Shown piece by piece: positions 53,848 to 62,437 of a DNA stretch of 64,000 nucleotides. Origin of the DNA: Amycolatopsis umgeniensis (GTDB lineage Bacteria; Actinomycetota; Actinomycetes; Mycobacteriales; Pseudonocardiaceae); contig NZ_JACHMX010000001.1 in NCBI RefSeq assembly GCF_014205155.1, positions 4,092,001 through 4,156,000 on the forward strand, written 5' to 3'. The notes beneath the pieces were generated by a model that saw nothing but the letters and a program-made list of their open reading frames with translations, was not told the origin of the DNA and did no database searches. The translations under genes and the position numbers were made by a program. How positions within the stretch are numbered: position 1 is the stretch's first letter; each line of letters starts with the position of its first letter.

Positions 53848-54722
53848 CGGCACAGCACGAGGACCACGAGCAGATCGTCCTGCACGCTCGCGACGTCAAG
53901 TTCGACTGGGCGTCGCTGCCGATGCACTGGATCCCGGGCGAACCTCAGGCCACGCACACGATCAACGTGCTGCACCTGGCGCTGCCGGAAGGCGAACGCT
54001 GGTTCGTGGAGGTGTTCAAGCAGGCCGTCCCGCTGATCCGCGACGAGCGGCTCAAGGAGGACGTCCTCGGCTTCATCGGCCAGGAGGCCATGCACGCCGA
54101 GGCGCACGACGGCGCCGCGGAACACCTCGAAGCGGCGGGCGTCCACGTGCGGCCGTACATCGCGCAGATGGAGTGGATGTTCCGCCGTCTGCTCGGTGAC
54201 CGGGAGCTTTCCGCCAAGCGGCGCGAAGAGTGGCTGATCGAACGGCTCGCCGTCATCGCCGCGATCGAGCACTACACCGCGTTCCTCGGCCAGTGGATCC
54301 TCGACGCCAAGGCGCTCGACGACGCGAACGCGAACCCCACGATGCTGGATCTCCTGCGCTGGCACGGCGCCGAAGAGGTCGAGCACCGCTCGGTCGCCTT
54401 CGATCTGTTCATGCACCTCGACGGCCGCTACGGCCGCCGCGTGCGCAGCATGCTCGTCGTGACGCCGGTGCTCGCGTGGGTCTTCCTGCGTGGCACCAGG
54501 TTCCTCATGAAGAACGATCCGACGCGGCCGGGCAGGACAAGTTTCCGGACATATTTCCGGGTCGCGAAGCTCGGGTTGCTGCCGTCGGGCAAGCAGCTGC
54601 GGCGCGAACTCCTGCCGTACTTCAAGAAGTCCTATCACCCCACCGAAACCGGCGACACCGATCAGGCCGTCGCGTACCTCGCGAGCTCCCCGGCCGCGCT
54701 GGCCGCCGACGAACCACAGTGA
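53844..54722 (+). CDS. Predicted metal-dependent hydrolase (PF10118 type)
   Basis: This 292-residue helical protein shows ferritin-like metal ligands: FIGQEAMHAEAHDG and LRWHGAEEVEHRSVAF, plus IEHYTAFLGQW. The family is annotated as metal-dependent hydrolase; the E..H pairs suggest a di-iron or similar site. It overlaps the monooxygenase by 4 bp and the ferredoxin reductase by 4 bp. A nearby electron-transfer partner makes a di-iron oxygenase role worth considering. Confidence 0.85.
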   Translation: MTAQHEDHEQIVLHARDVKFDWASLPMHWIPGEPQATHTINVLHLALPEGERWFVEVFKQAVPLIRDERLKEDVLGFIGQEAMHAEAHDGAAEHLEAAGVHVRPYIAQMEWMFRRLLGDRELSAKRREEWLIERLAVIAAIEHYTAFLGQWILDAKALDDANANPTMLDLLRWHGAEEVEHRSVAFDLFMHLDGRYGRRVRSMLVVTPVLAWVFLRGTRFLMKNDPTRPGRTSFRTYFRVAKLGLLPSGKQLRRELLPYFKKSYHPTETGDTDQAVAYLASSPAALAADEPQ

Positions 54723-55723
54723 CGCCGCCGACGCGCCCGCTGCGGCTCGACGGCAGCGGGCGGACCGACCGCGCGATGGCGTCGCTGACCGGTGTCGTCG
54801 CGCTGTACCGCAGGCTCAGCGGTGTGAGCGGACGCCGCCGCCCGCCGGTGGCCGCCGTCAACCGCGATCTCCCGCTGGTCGTCGACGATCTCCGCGCCGA
54901 AGCCGACGGCGTGGTCAGCCTGCGGCTGGTCCACGAGCACGGCGAACCGCTGCCCCGGTGGCGGCCCGGCGCGCACGTCGACCTCTCGCCACGGCCGGGG
55001 CTGGTCCGGCAGTACTCCTTGTGCGGCGATCCGGACGACCGCTCGGCCTACCGCGTCGGCGTCCGGCTGCTCGGCGAGGGATCGACGGCGGTGCACGCGT
55101 TGAAGAAGGGCGCGCGGATCACCGCACGCGGCCCGCGCAACGCGTTCCCGTTCGTCGCGAGCCCGGCGTACCTGTTCATCGCCGGGGGCATCGGGATCAC
55201 GCCGATCCTGCCGATGGTGCGGCAGGCGGCCGCGTCCGGCGCGGACTGGCGGCTGGTCTACACCGGTCGAGACGAGGCTTCCATGCCATTCCTGGAGGAA
55301 TTGTCCGAATTCGGCGATCGTGTCTGGATCCGCCCGGACACCGAGTACGGGATTCCCGCGGCCGGCGCGGAATTGCTCGAAGGGGCAACGAAGTCTGCCC
55401 CGATTTACTGCTGTGGCCCGGTTCCGATGATCGTCGGCGTCCGGACGGACGCGGCACTGCGCACTTCGGGACCGGTCTTCTTCGAGCGGTTCTCGACGCC
55501 GCCGATCGTCGGCGGCGCACCGTTCCGCGTCACGCTGGCCCGCAGCGGCCGGACGCTGGACGTGCCCGCCGACCGGACGACGCTCGACGTCCTGCGCGAA
55601 ACCGTGCCCGGTATCGCCTATTCGTGCCGCCAGGGGTTCTGCGGGACCTGCGAGCTGCCGACGGTGACCGGCGACCGCGTCCGGATCTGCGTCGAACGCG
55701 AGCCGGTCACCCTCGACCTCTGA
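54719..55723 (+). CDS. Ferredoxin reductase, PDR/VanB-like with C-terminal 2Fe-2S domain
   Basis: This 334-residue protein has an FAD/FMN-binding beta-barrel (RQYSLCGD), an NAD(P) domain (FIAGGIGITPILPM) and a plant-type 2Fe-2S domain with CRQGFCGTC. The fourth cysteine is in VRICVE, but the loop between the third and fourth cysteines is about a dozen residues shorter than in phthalate dioxygenase reductase-type proteins. The GTG start overlaps the upstream stop. It passes electrons from NAD(P)H to a partner oxygenase, probably encoded in the same operon. Confidence 0.88.
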   Translation: MTPPTRPLRLDGSGRTDRAMASLTGVVALYRRLSGVSGRRRPPVAAVNRDLPLVVDDLRAEADGVVSLRLVHEHGEPLPRWRPGAHVDLSPRPGLVRQYSLCGDPDDRSAYRVGVRLLGEGSTAVHALKKGARITARGPRNAFPFVASPAYLFIAGGIGITPILPMVRQAAASGADWRLVYTGRDEASMPFLEELSEFGDRVWIRPDTEYGIPAAGAELLEGATKSAPIYCCGPVPMIVGVRTDAALRTSGPVFFERFSTPPIVGGAPFRVTLARSGRTLDVPADRTTLDVLRETVPGIAYSCRQGFCGTCELPTVTGDRVRICVEREPVTLDL

Positions 55724-55727
55724 CGGG

Positions 55728-56012
55728 TCAGGCTTCCTGCGGCAACCAGGCGCCGATCACCGGCTTGAACTCGCGGACGGTTCGCTCCGCCACGACACCC
55801 TCGAGGTGGTACGGATCCTGGTCGATGATCTCGTTCAGCGCCGTCTCGTCGGCCGCCTGGTAGAGCGAGATGCCGCCGGAGCCGTCGCCGAGCGGGCCGC
55901 CGAGCGCGACAACGCCCTGGTCAGCGAGGTCGGAGAGGAATTTCCGGTGCCGGGGACGCACATCCTCCAGCTTCTCCTGCACGTACCGGATCTCCACCAG
56001 GAACCAGGCCAT
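55728..56012 (-). CDS. YciI family protein
   Basis: This 94-residue protein matches the dimeric alpha/beta YciI-like family (WFLVEIRYVQEKLEDVRPRH, DQDPYHLEGVVAERTVREF). The active-site His/Asp pair is present in the DPYH segment. Related proteins are dehydrochlorinase-like or of unknown role. The ATG at 56012 has TTGGAGA about six bases upstream. It is convergent with the ferredoxin reductase gene, 4 bp apart. Confidence 0.85.
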   Translation of the reverse strand: MAWFLVEIRYVQEKLEDVRPRHRKFLSDLADQGVVALGGPLGDGSGGISLYQAADETALNEIIDQDPYHLEGVVAERTVREFKPVIGAWLPQEA

Positions 56013-56174
56013 CGACGTCTCCAAGATCGCTGCGAACGGGTCGTTGGTAGACGTTATCCGAACCGGAAAGGCGTTCTCAGGATCCGATCAGGCAGGAGTC
56101 CGGCCCCACCCGATACGCTGATCGGGCCACGCACAGGTTGTGCTTCAAAGGGGTAAATGAACAGGTAGGGGTAC

Positions 56175-56750
56175 ATGCTCGAGGGCAATGCGGAACGCAG
56201 TGTCGAGGCGACCCTCGGCCATCTGCGCACCATGGACGGACCGGTCACGCCACCGCCGCCTGCGGCACCGCTGACCCTTGAGGATCTCTATCGCCAGCAC
56301 CGGATGCGGCTCGTCCGGCTGGCCATCCTGCTCGTGGACGAACCGGCCACGGCCGAGGACGTCGTCCAGGAGGCCTTCACCGGGCTGCATCGCAACTGGG
56401 GACGCCTGCGCGACGCCGCCGCGGCCGTCGGTTATCTGCGCACCGCCGTGGTCAACGGATCACGCAGTGTGCTGCGCCGCCGCAAGACGGCGCGCGAGTA
56501 CGTCGCGCCGCACGCCGTCAACGCGCGTTCGGCGGAAAGCCTCGCCATGCTGTCGAGTGAACATCAGGCCGTTGTGAGCGCTTTGTCCAAACTGCCGCCC
56601 CGCCAGCGTGAAGTTCTGGTGCTCCGTTACTACGGTGGGCTGAGTGAGGCCGAGATTTCCGAGGCCGCCGGTATTTCGAAAGGTACCGTGAAGTCAACCG
56701 CCAGCCGGGCGCTGGAGGCACTGCAGAAAGCGATGCAGTCGCCGAACTGA
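56175..56750 (+). CDS. ECF sigma factor, SigE-like, without adjacent anti-sigma gene
   Basis: This 191-residue sigma factor has region 2 (YRQHRMRLVRLAILLVDEPA then TAEDVVQEAF) and region 4 (LPPRQREVLVLRYYGGLSEA then AGISKGTVKSTASRALEAL). The N-terminal 30 residues are unusually Pro-rich. No anti-sigma-like membrane protein follows; nagA lies next. Control may be transcriptional or through a distant partner. Start ATG 56175 fits; GTA-rich flanks upstream do not show a clear ribosome-binding site. Confidence 0.87.
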   Translation: MLEGNAERSVEATLGHLRTMDGPVTPPPPAAPLTLEDLYRQHRMRLVRLAILLVDEPATAEDVVQEAFTGLHRNWGRLRDAAAAVGYLRTAVVNGSRSVLRRRKTAREYVAPHAVNARSAESLAMLSSEHQAVVSALSKLPPRQREVLVLRYYGGLSEAEISEAAGISKGTVKSTASRALEALQKAMQSPN

Positions 56751-56790
56751 CACCCGGCCTTAATCTCGACCGCTGGGTTGTGCCGCCATG

Positions 56791-56806
56791 CTTGGTCCAG
56801 ACCAAT
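56791..56806. promoter_or_regulatory. DasR-type operator (dre) upstream of nagA
   Basis: CTTGGTCCAGACCAAT matches the DasR-responsive consensus ACTGGTCTAGACCACT at 12 of 16 positions, with the TGGTC-N-AGACCA core intact. DasR is the GntR repressor of N-acetylglucosamine genes in actinomycetes. The site overlaps the earliest ATG of the nagA frame, so translation should start further downstream. Confidence 0.85.
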
Positions 56807-56841
56807 ATATGCTGGGGGGCGTGAGAGGCGCCGGAGATTTC

Positions 56842-58026
56842 GTGATCGTGGGCGGCCGGGTAGTAGCCCCGGACCGTGTACTCGACGACGGCTGGCTGGC
56901 TATCGCCGGCGGCAAGATCGTCCAAGTCGGTTCCGGGACACCCCCGGACATCGACCGCGTCCCTGTCGACGGGTGCCTGGTCGTGCCCGGCTTCGTCGAC
57001 ACCCACTGCCATGGCGGTGGGGGCGGGTCGTTCTCCAGCGGAAATCCCGAGGAGCTGTTCCGCGCGGTCCGCGCGCATCGGCGACACGGGACCACGACCA
57101 TGCTCGGCAGTCTGGTCTCGGACCCCATCCCGGTGCTCAGAGACCAGATCGCGGCCCTCCGAGAGCTGGTCCAAGAGGGTGAACTTGCCGGAATTCACCT
57201 TGAAGGACCCTTCATCTCCAAGGCGCGATGCGGGGCACACGACCCCGCGACGCTGATCGAACCGGACACGGCGACGGTCAACGCGCTGCTCGGCGCCGGC
57301 CGCGGCGACATCCGGATGGTCACGCTCGCCCCCGAACTGCACGGCGGCGTCAAAGCGGTACGGCAACTGGCCGAATCGGGCGTCATCGCCGCGATCGGGC
57401 ACACCGACGGTGTGGAAGACCAGATCATCCCCGCGATCGACGCGGGCGCCTCCGTCGCGACACACCTCTTCAACGCCATGCGGCCCCTCCACCACCGCGA
57501 GCCCGGCCCGATCGGCGCCCTCCTCGACGACGAGCGGATCACCGTCGAGCTGATCTGCGACCTCGTCCACGTGCACCCGACGGTGCTGCGCCTCGCCGCG
57601 CACCACGCGGGCAAGGGCCGGACGGTGCTCATCACCGACGCCATGTCGGCCACCGACGCCGCCGACGGCAGCTACATCCTCGGCCGCCTCGAGGTCGACG
57701 TCCGCGACGGCGTCGCCACGCTGGCCGGGAACGGTTCGCTCGCGGGCAGCACGCTGACCATGGACGCGGCCTTCCGCAACCTCGTCCGCGGCGCGGGTAT
57801 CGACCTGCTCGACGCCGTCCGCGCGACCTCCGGCCGACCGGCCGAACTGCTCGGCATCGCCGACCGGACAGGCTCACTGCGCGCGGGGCTCGCGGCCGAC
57901 GTCGTCGTACTCGACCGCGACCTGCGGCCGGTCAAGGTGCTGCGACAGGGCGAATGGGTCAAAGACAACGCTGCGGCTACATTGAGCAGCGCCGTCGAAG
58001 GCGGTGTTTCGGTCAGCGACGGGTAG
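56842..58026 (+). CDS. nagA: N-acetylglucosamine-6-phosphate deacetylase
   Basis: This 394-residue amidohydrolase removes the acetyl group from GlcNAc-6-phosphate, the first step to glucosamine-6-phosphate. Metal and catalytic motifs are DTHCHGGGG, GIHLEGPFIS, AIGHTDG, THLFNAM and LITDAMSATDA (catalytic Asp). I chose the GTG at 56842, six bases after CCGGAG; GTG 56821 is possible, while ATG 56788 lies in the operator. A DasR site ahead of it links the gene to chitin and GlcNAc signalling. Confidence 0.93.
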   Translation: MIVGGRVVAPDRVLDDGWLAIAGGKIVQVGSGTPPDIDRVPVDGCLVVPGFVDTHCHGGGGGSFSSGNPEELFRAVRAHRRHGTTTMLGSLVSDPIPVLRDQIAALRELVQEGELAGIHLEGPFISKARCGAHDPATLIEPDTATVNALLGAGRGDIRMVTLAPELHGGVKAVRQLAESGVIAAIGHTDGVEDQIIPAIDAGASVATHLFNAMRPLHHREPGPIGALLDDERITVELICDLVHVHPTVLRLAAHHAGKGRTVLITDAMSATDAADGSYILGRLEVDVRDGVATLAGNGSLAGSTLTMDAAFRNLVRGAGIDLLDAVRATSGRPAELLGIADRTGSLRAGLAADVVVLDRDLRPVKVLRQGEWVKDNAAATLSSAVEGGVSVSDG

Positions 58027-58043
58027 CGGCGAAGGGAGTCTGG

Positions 58044-58445
58044 ATGAGCGAGCCCAAGGACCCGGAGAAGCTCCTAGCCGACGCCCTGCGCGCTCAGGCC
58101 GTCTTCGCCCCTTCAGCGGAGCGGATCGCCGAGACTTCCGCCGAGAACCCGGTCGAAACGGACACTGAGAGTAATTCGGACACTCCCGAGGCCCCCGTGC
58201 CGTCTCCGGGAGAACACGAGCTGCCTCTCCAGTACGGGCTGCTTTCCGGCGCGGGCGCCGACTCGCTCGAACGCGAGCGCGTCGCGCTGGAGGACGCGGA
58301 AACGGCCAGGCTGGCGGATCGTCCGGCACCGCCTCCGGCGCCTTCGCCCGGGAGCGCCCCGCTGCCCGCGTACTGGGTGTTGCTGCTGGCTGTACTGCTG
58401 GGACTGGCCGCCGGTTCGGTGATCGGGCTGCTCACCCTGATCTGA
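58044..58445 (+). CDS. Hypothetical acidic protein with C-terminal membrane anchor
   Basis: This 133-residue protein has an acidic, disordered N-terminal part (1-105, rich in Glu, Pro and Ala) and one hydrophobic segment at the C-terminus (about 110-132, WVLLLAVLLGLAAGSVIGLL). It would be a tail-anchored membrane protein with most of its chain in the cytoplasm. The ATG is preceded by GGGAG. It follows nagA by 17 bp and could be co-transcribed. No family is recognised. Confidence 0.75.
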   Translation: MSEPKDPEKLLADALRAQAVFAPSAERIAETSAENPVETDTESNSDTPEAPVPSPGEHELPLQYGLLSGAGADSLERERVALEDAETARLADRPAPPPAPSPGSAPLPAYWVLLLAVLLGLAAGSVIGLLTLI

Positions 58446-58499
58446 GCCGCCCTCTCCCGCCGGGTCAGGGCACTCAGCGTCACCCTGTACCGTTTTGGT

Positions 58500-59210
58500 G
58501 TGATCCTGGCGCAGAACAACGTGACGACGATGGGCCTCCTGCCGGAGTGGCTGGACCCGCAGCATCTGCTGAGCGGCCTGACCGTCCCGGTCATCACCGT
58601 GCTCTGCCTGATCATCTTCATCGAGAGCAGCATCTTCCCGGTGCTGCCCGGTGACTCCCTGCTCTTCACCGCGGGCCTGTTCATCGCGAACGGTTCGATC
58701 GAAGCGCCGCTGTGGCTGGTGTGCGTGCTGGTCACCGTCGCCGCGCTGATCGGCAACGCGGTCGGATACGGCCTCGGCTGGAAGATCGGCCCCTGGCTGT
58801 TCCGCAAGCCGGATTCGAAGTTCTTCAACCAGAAGTACGTGGACCAGACACACGCCTTCCTGGAGAAGCACGGGCCGAAGGCGGTCGTGCTGGCGCGGTT
58901 CGTGCCGTTCGTGCGGACGTTCATCACCTGGATCGCCGGCATCGGCAAGATGGACCCGAAGAAGTACTTCACCTACACCGTCATCGGCGGCATCCTGTGG
59001 GCCGCCGGGATCACCGCGCTCGGCCACCTGCTCGGCGGCGTCGGGTTCATCCGCGACAACGTCGACGCGATCTTCATCCTGATCGTGCTGGTGTCGGTGG
59101 TGCCGATCGTGATCGAGTACCTGAAGGCACGCCGCGAGAAGAAGCACGGCCCCGCCGCTCCGGCCGCGGACATGGACGCGACGCAGCAGATCCCGCGCAT
59201 CCGCGACTGA
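58500..59210 (+). CDS. DedA family membrane protein
   Basis: This 236-residue integral membrane protein matches the DedA/SNARE-associated family, which includes lipid carriers (scramblase-like undecaprenyl phosphate flippases). Family motifs are FIESSIFPVLPGDSLLFTAG and the conserved RFVPFVRTFITWIAGIGKM. The start may be GTG 58500 or ATG 58530. The tail is charged and cytoplasmic. The repeat array of family B follows its stop by 25 bp. Confidence 0.92.
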   Translation: MILAQNNVTTMGLLPEWLDPQHLLSGLTVPVITVLCLIIFIESSIFPVLPGDSLLFTAGLFIANGSIEAPLWLVCVLVTVAALIGNAVGYGLGWKIGPWLFRKPDSKFFNQKYVDQTHAFLEKHGPKAVVLARFVPFVRTFITWIAGIGKMDPKKYFTYTVIGGILWAAGITALGHLLGGVGFIRDNVDAIFILIVLVSVVPIVIEYLKARREKKHGPAAPAADMDATQQIPRIRD

Positions 59211-59234
59211 CCCCCACGACTGTGTCGTCCGTCC

Positions 59235-59437
59235 AGTCACGTGAGTTCCGGCTTTAAGCACGCGAGTTCCGGCTCTGATCACGCGCGGGCCGGACGAACC
59301 GGCGAACTCGCGTGATCGGGAGCGGAACTCACGTGATCGGGGACGGAACTCACGTGATCAGACACCGCACACCGAGCGCGACATCTAGTCACGTGAGTTC
59401 CGGCTTCAAGCACGCGAGTTCCGGCTCTGATCACGCG
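59235..59437. repeat. Direct and inverted repeat array, family B (locus 2)
   Basis: A 51-bp block beginning AGTCACGTGAGTTCCGGC is present at 59235-59285 and again at 59387-59437 with one mismatch. Inverted units (GAACTCGCGTGATC, GGAACTCACGTGATC) lie between them. Shorter units read TCACGYGAGTTCCGGCTC. The same style of unit occurs at 35548-35696. It fills the gap between the convergent DedA and GlcD-type genes. Confidence 0.85.
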
Positions 59438-59454
59438 AGTCACGTGCGACGGAG

Positions 59455-60843
59455 CTAGAGGGAGAACATCGAGCCCGGGTTGAAGAGGTTCTCCGGGTCC
59501 AGCGCCTGCTTGATCTGGCGATGCACGCGAAGGCCGACTTCGCCGATCTCCTTGGCCAGCCACTCGCGCTTGATCCTGCCGATGCCGTGCTCTCCGGTGA
59601 CGGTCCCGCCCAGCGACAGGGCGACTTCGAGAATCGCGTCGAAGGCCGTCCGCGCGCGGGCGAACTCCTCCTCGGAGTCCGGCGAGTAGACGATCGTCGG
59701 GTGCATGTTGCCGTCACCGGCGTGGCCGACGACGGCGATGCGCAGCCCGACCTCTTCGCTGATCCGCTCGCACCCGGCGATCAGCTCGGCGATCCGGGTG
59801 CGCGGCACGCAAACGTCGTCGGTCAGCCAGACGCCGTACAGCTCCAGCGCGGTGAGCACGACCCGCCGCGCCTGCAGCAGCATCTTGCCTTCTTCGGCAT
59901 CTTCGGTGGCGTAAGCCAGATCCGCGCCGCAGTCGACGCAGATCTGTTCCAGCGCCGCGAGTTCCCGTCGCGCGACCTCGCCGCCGGAGTCGGATTGCGC
60001 GAGCAGCAAGGCTTTGCAGTCCGAGCTCGTGCCGAGATCGGTCTTGAGGTAGGCCTCGGCGGCCTTGATGGACGTCGCGTCCATGATCTCCAGCAGCGAC
60101 GGCACCAGGCCCTCGCGCACGACCCGCGCGACGGCTTCACCGGCGGCCTCCGTGCTGTTGAAGGCCGCGACGAGCGTGGAAGGCAACTGCGGCAACGGTT
60201 TCAGCGCGACAGTCGCCTGCGTGATCACGCCGAGCGTGCCCTCGCTGCCGACGAAGAGCCGCGCGAGGTCGTAGCCCGCGACGCCCTTCACCGTGCGACG
60301 CCCGGTCTTCAGCAGCGACCCGTCGGCGAGCACGACTTCCAAGCCCAGTACGGAATCCGTGGTGACGCCGTACTTCACACAGCACAATCCGCCGGCGTTG
60401 GTGGACAGGTTGCCGCCGATGGTGCACCAGTCGTAGCTGGAGGGGTCCGGCGGATAGAACAGGCCGTGCTTCTCCACCGCGGTACGGAAATCGAGGTTCA
60501 CCACGCCCGGCTGCACGACGGCGAGCCGGTTGCCCTCGTCGATCTCGACGACCTGGTCGAGTTTGGTCATCACCAGGACGACGCAGCCGTCGATCGCGTT
60601 CGCGGCGCCGGACAGTCCGCTGCCGGCGCCGCGGGGCACGATCGGCACCTGGAATTCCGCGCAGGCCTTGACCACGGCCTGCACCCCCGCCGTGTCGGCG
60701 GGCAGTACCACCGCGAGGGGCCTGCCCGCCGCGGCCAGCGGCATCATGTCGCGCGAGTACGCGTCCGTGACGTCGTAGTCGGTGAGTACCGCGGCCTCGC
60801 CGAGGTGTTCGCGGAGCCGGATGACCAAGGCGTCGTTGCTCAT
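59455..60843 (-). CDS. FAD-linked oxidase, GlcD/D-lactate dehydrogenase type
   Basis: This 462-residue flavoprotein of the FAD-binding type 4 family oxidises 2-hydroxy acids such as glycolate or D-lactate. The FAD-binding segment VPRGAGSGLSGAAN and the C-terminal block GTVTGEHGIGRIKREWL with catalytic-region His are present. A VVGHAGDGNMHP motif supplies further active-site His. It acts with quinone or other acceptors. Subunits GlcE and GlcF are not adjacent, so a stand-alone dehydrogenase is likely. Confidence 0.92.
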   Translation of the reverse strand: MSNDALVIRLREHLGEAAVLTDYDVTDAYSRDMMPLAAAGRPLAVVLPADTAGVQAVVKACAEFQVPIVPRGAGSGLSGAANAIDGCVVLVMTKLDQVVEIDEGNRLAVVQPGVVNLDFRTAVEKHGLFYPPDPSSYDWCTIGGNLSTNAGGLCCVKYGVTTDSVLGLEVVLADGSLLKTGRRTVKGVAGYDLARLFVGSEGTLGVITQATVALKPLPQLPSTLVAAFNSTEAAGEAVARVVREGLVPSLLEIMDATSIKAAEAYLKTDLGTSSDCKALLLAQSDSGGEVARRELAALEQICVDCGADLAYATEDAEEGKMLLQARRVVLTALELYGVWLTDDVCVPRTRIAELIAGCERISEEVGLRIAVVGHAGDGNMHPTIVYSPDSEEEFARARTAFDAILEVALSLGGTVTGEHGIGRIKREWLAKEIGEVGLRVHRQIKQALDPENLFNPGSMFSL

Positions 60844-60861
60844 ACCCTTATCGTAGGCTCA

Positions 60862-62346
60862 TCAGATCCGCACTGCGGAATCTTTGTTCCGATTGAGCAG
60901 AACGAACGCTTGAACACCCGTATAGACGAGCACGGCGACACCTGCCCATGCGGTGACGTGCACCCCTTGGGTGAAGGCCTCACGAGCCGACGCGAGTAGC
61001 GCCTGACCCTGCGCGGGATCGAGCTGCTGCGCGGTCGCGACGGCGCCGCCGAGCGTGTCCCGCGCGGACTCGGCCGTGCCCTCCGGCAGACCGGAGCGGT
61101 AGACCGCGGTCGCGACACTACCCAGGATCGCGGTGCCGAGCGCGCCGCCCAGCTCGAACCCGGTCTCGGAAATCGCCGACGCGGCCCCGGCCCGTTCGGC
61201 CGGAGCGGCCGAGATGACCAGGTCGTTCGTCAGCGTCTCCGACAGGGCGACACCGCCCCCGAGCAGCGTGAACGACACCACGACGTACGCGAGACCGCCG
61301 CCGGACGAGACCTGCGTCAACGCCAGGAAGCCGACGGCGGCGACCAGGAGACCACCACTGACCAGCACCGAAACCCGGACCCGCTTCGCGAGCCAAGCCG
61401 CGAGAAGCGCGCCGGCGACACCGGCGACCGTCGCCGGGAGCATCCACAGCGCGGCGACGACCGGGGTCAGCCCGAGCACCAGCTGCAGGTACTGCGGCAC
61501 CAAGAACAACAGGCCGACCATGGCGAACACGCCGAGCATGTTCGTCACCACGGATCCGCTGAAGGCCCGGTTCGAGAACAGCTTCAGGTCGAGCATCGGC
61601 TCGTCGAGGCGGTTCTGCCTGCGGACGAACACGACGCCGAGCGCGAGACCGATCAGGATGCTGATCGCGGCCTTCAGGGTGAAGCCGTGTTCGGCGACCA
61701 GCTTGATTCCGTAGACCACCGGCAGCATCGCGGCCAGGGACAGCAGCGCCGACAACGGGTCGAAGCGGCCCGGCTTCGGGTCACGCGCCTCCGGCAGTAC
61801 GAACGGTCCGACGATCAGCAGCACCAGCATCACCGGGACGTTGATGAGGAACACCGAACCCCACCAGAAGTGCTCCAGCAGCCAGCCGCCGAGCACCGGT
61901 CCGAGCGCCATACCGCCGGAGAACCCGGCGCTCCACACCGCGATCGCGGTCCGGCGCTGTTTCGGGTCCAGGAAGATGCTGCGGATCAGCGACAGCGTCG
62001 ACGGCATCAGCGTCGCGCCACCGATCCCGAGCAGCGCCCTGGCGATGATCAGCATGAACGCGCTGGTCGAGAAGGCCGCGAGCACCGACGCGGCACCGAA
62101 CGCCGCGGCGCCCATGAGCAGCAGCTTGCGACGCCCGATGCGGTCGCCGAGCGTGCCCATCAGGACCAGCAGGCCCGCCAGCATGAACGAGTAGATGTCG
62201 ACGATCCACAACTGTTCCGCACCGGTCGGCGCCAGATCCTCGGACAGGAACGGCAGCGCGAACCCGAGCACCGTCATGTCCACGCTGATCAGCAGCACCG
62301 GAAGCACCAGTACCGCCAACGCCCACCACTGCTTGCGCCCCGCCAT
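60862..62346 (-). CDS. MFS drug exporter, EmrB/QacA (DHA2) type
   Basis: This 494-residue transporter has about 14 hydrophobic helices. The N-terminal LPVLLISVDMTVLGFALPFL and the loop GTLGDRIGRRKLLLMGAAAF are typical of DHA2 proton antiporters such as QacA. The motif C-type GGWLLEHFWWGSVFLINVP is intact. It is divergent from a TetR regulator, with two near-identical operators in the 91-bp gap, so it is probably induced by its own substrates. Confidence 0.92.
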   Translation of the reverse strand: MAGRKQWWALAVLVLPVLLISVDMTVLGFALPFLSEDLAPTGAEQLWIVDIYSFMLAGLLVLMGTLGDRIGRRKLLLMGAAAFGAASVLAAFSTSAFMLIIARALLGIGGATLMPSTLSLIRSIFLDPKQRRTAIAVWSAGFSGGMALGPVLGGWLLEHFWWGSVFLINVPVMLVLLIVGPFVLPEARDPKPGRFDPLSALLSLAAMLPVVYGIKLVAEHGFTLKAAISILIGLALGVVFVRRQNRLDEPMLDLKLFSNRAFSGSVVTNMLGVFAMVGLLFLVPQYLQLVLGLTPVVAALWMLPATVAGVAGALLAAWLAKRVRVSVLVSGGLLVAAVGFLALTQVSSGGGLAYVVVSFTLLGGGVALSETLTNDLVISAAPAERAGAASAISETGFELGGALGTAILGSVATAVYRSGLPEGTAESARDTLGGAVATAQQLDPAQGQALLASAREAFTQGVHVTAWAGVAVLVYTGVQAFVLLNRNKDSAVRI

Positions 62347-62370
62347 GGCGCACTCTCCTCAAATAGGTAA

Positions 62371-62424
62371 ACCGTCTGGACGGTACAGTTACCGCCTGGT
62401 TCGAAGGTAAACCGTCCGGACGGT
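62371..62424. promoter_or_regulatory. Two TetR operators ACCGTC-N2-GACGGT, exactly 40 bp apart
   Basis: ACCGTCTGGACGGT (62371-62384) and ACCGTCCGGACGGT (62411-62424) are perfect inverted repeats with a 2-base centre, extended by GGTAA upstream and A downstream. They sit 25 bp from the exporter start and 14 bp from the regulator start, and 40 bp apart (about four helical turns), allowing cooperative repression of both genes. Confidence 0.85.
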
Positions 62425-62437
62425 ATAGTCAACTGAT

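Noticed and set aside
59235..59437. CRISPR-like look of the repeat array
   Set aside because: Units occur in both orientations, spacing is irregular, spacers are not unique and no cas gene is present.
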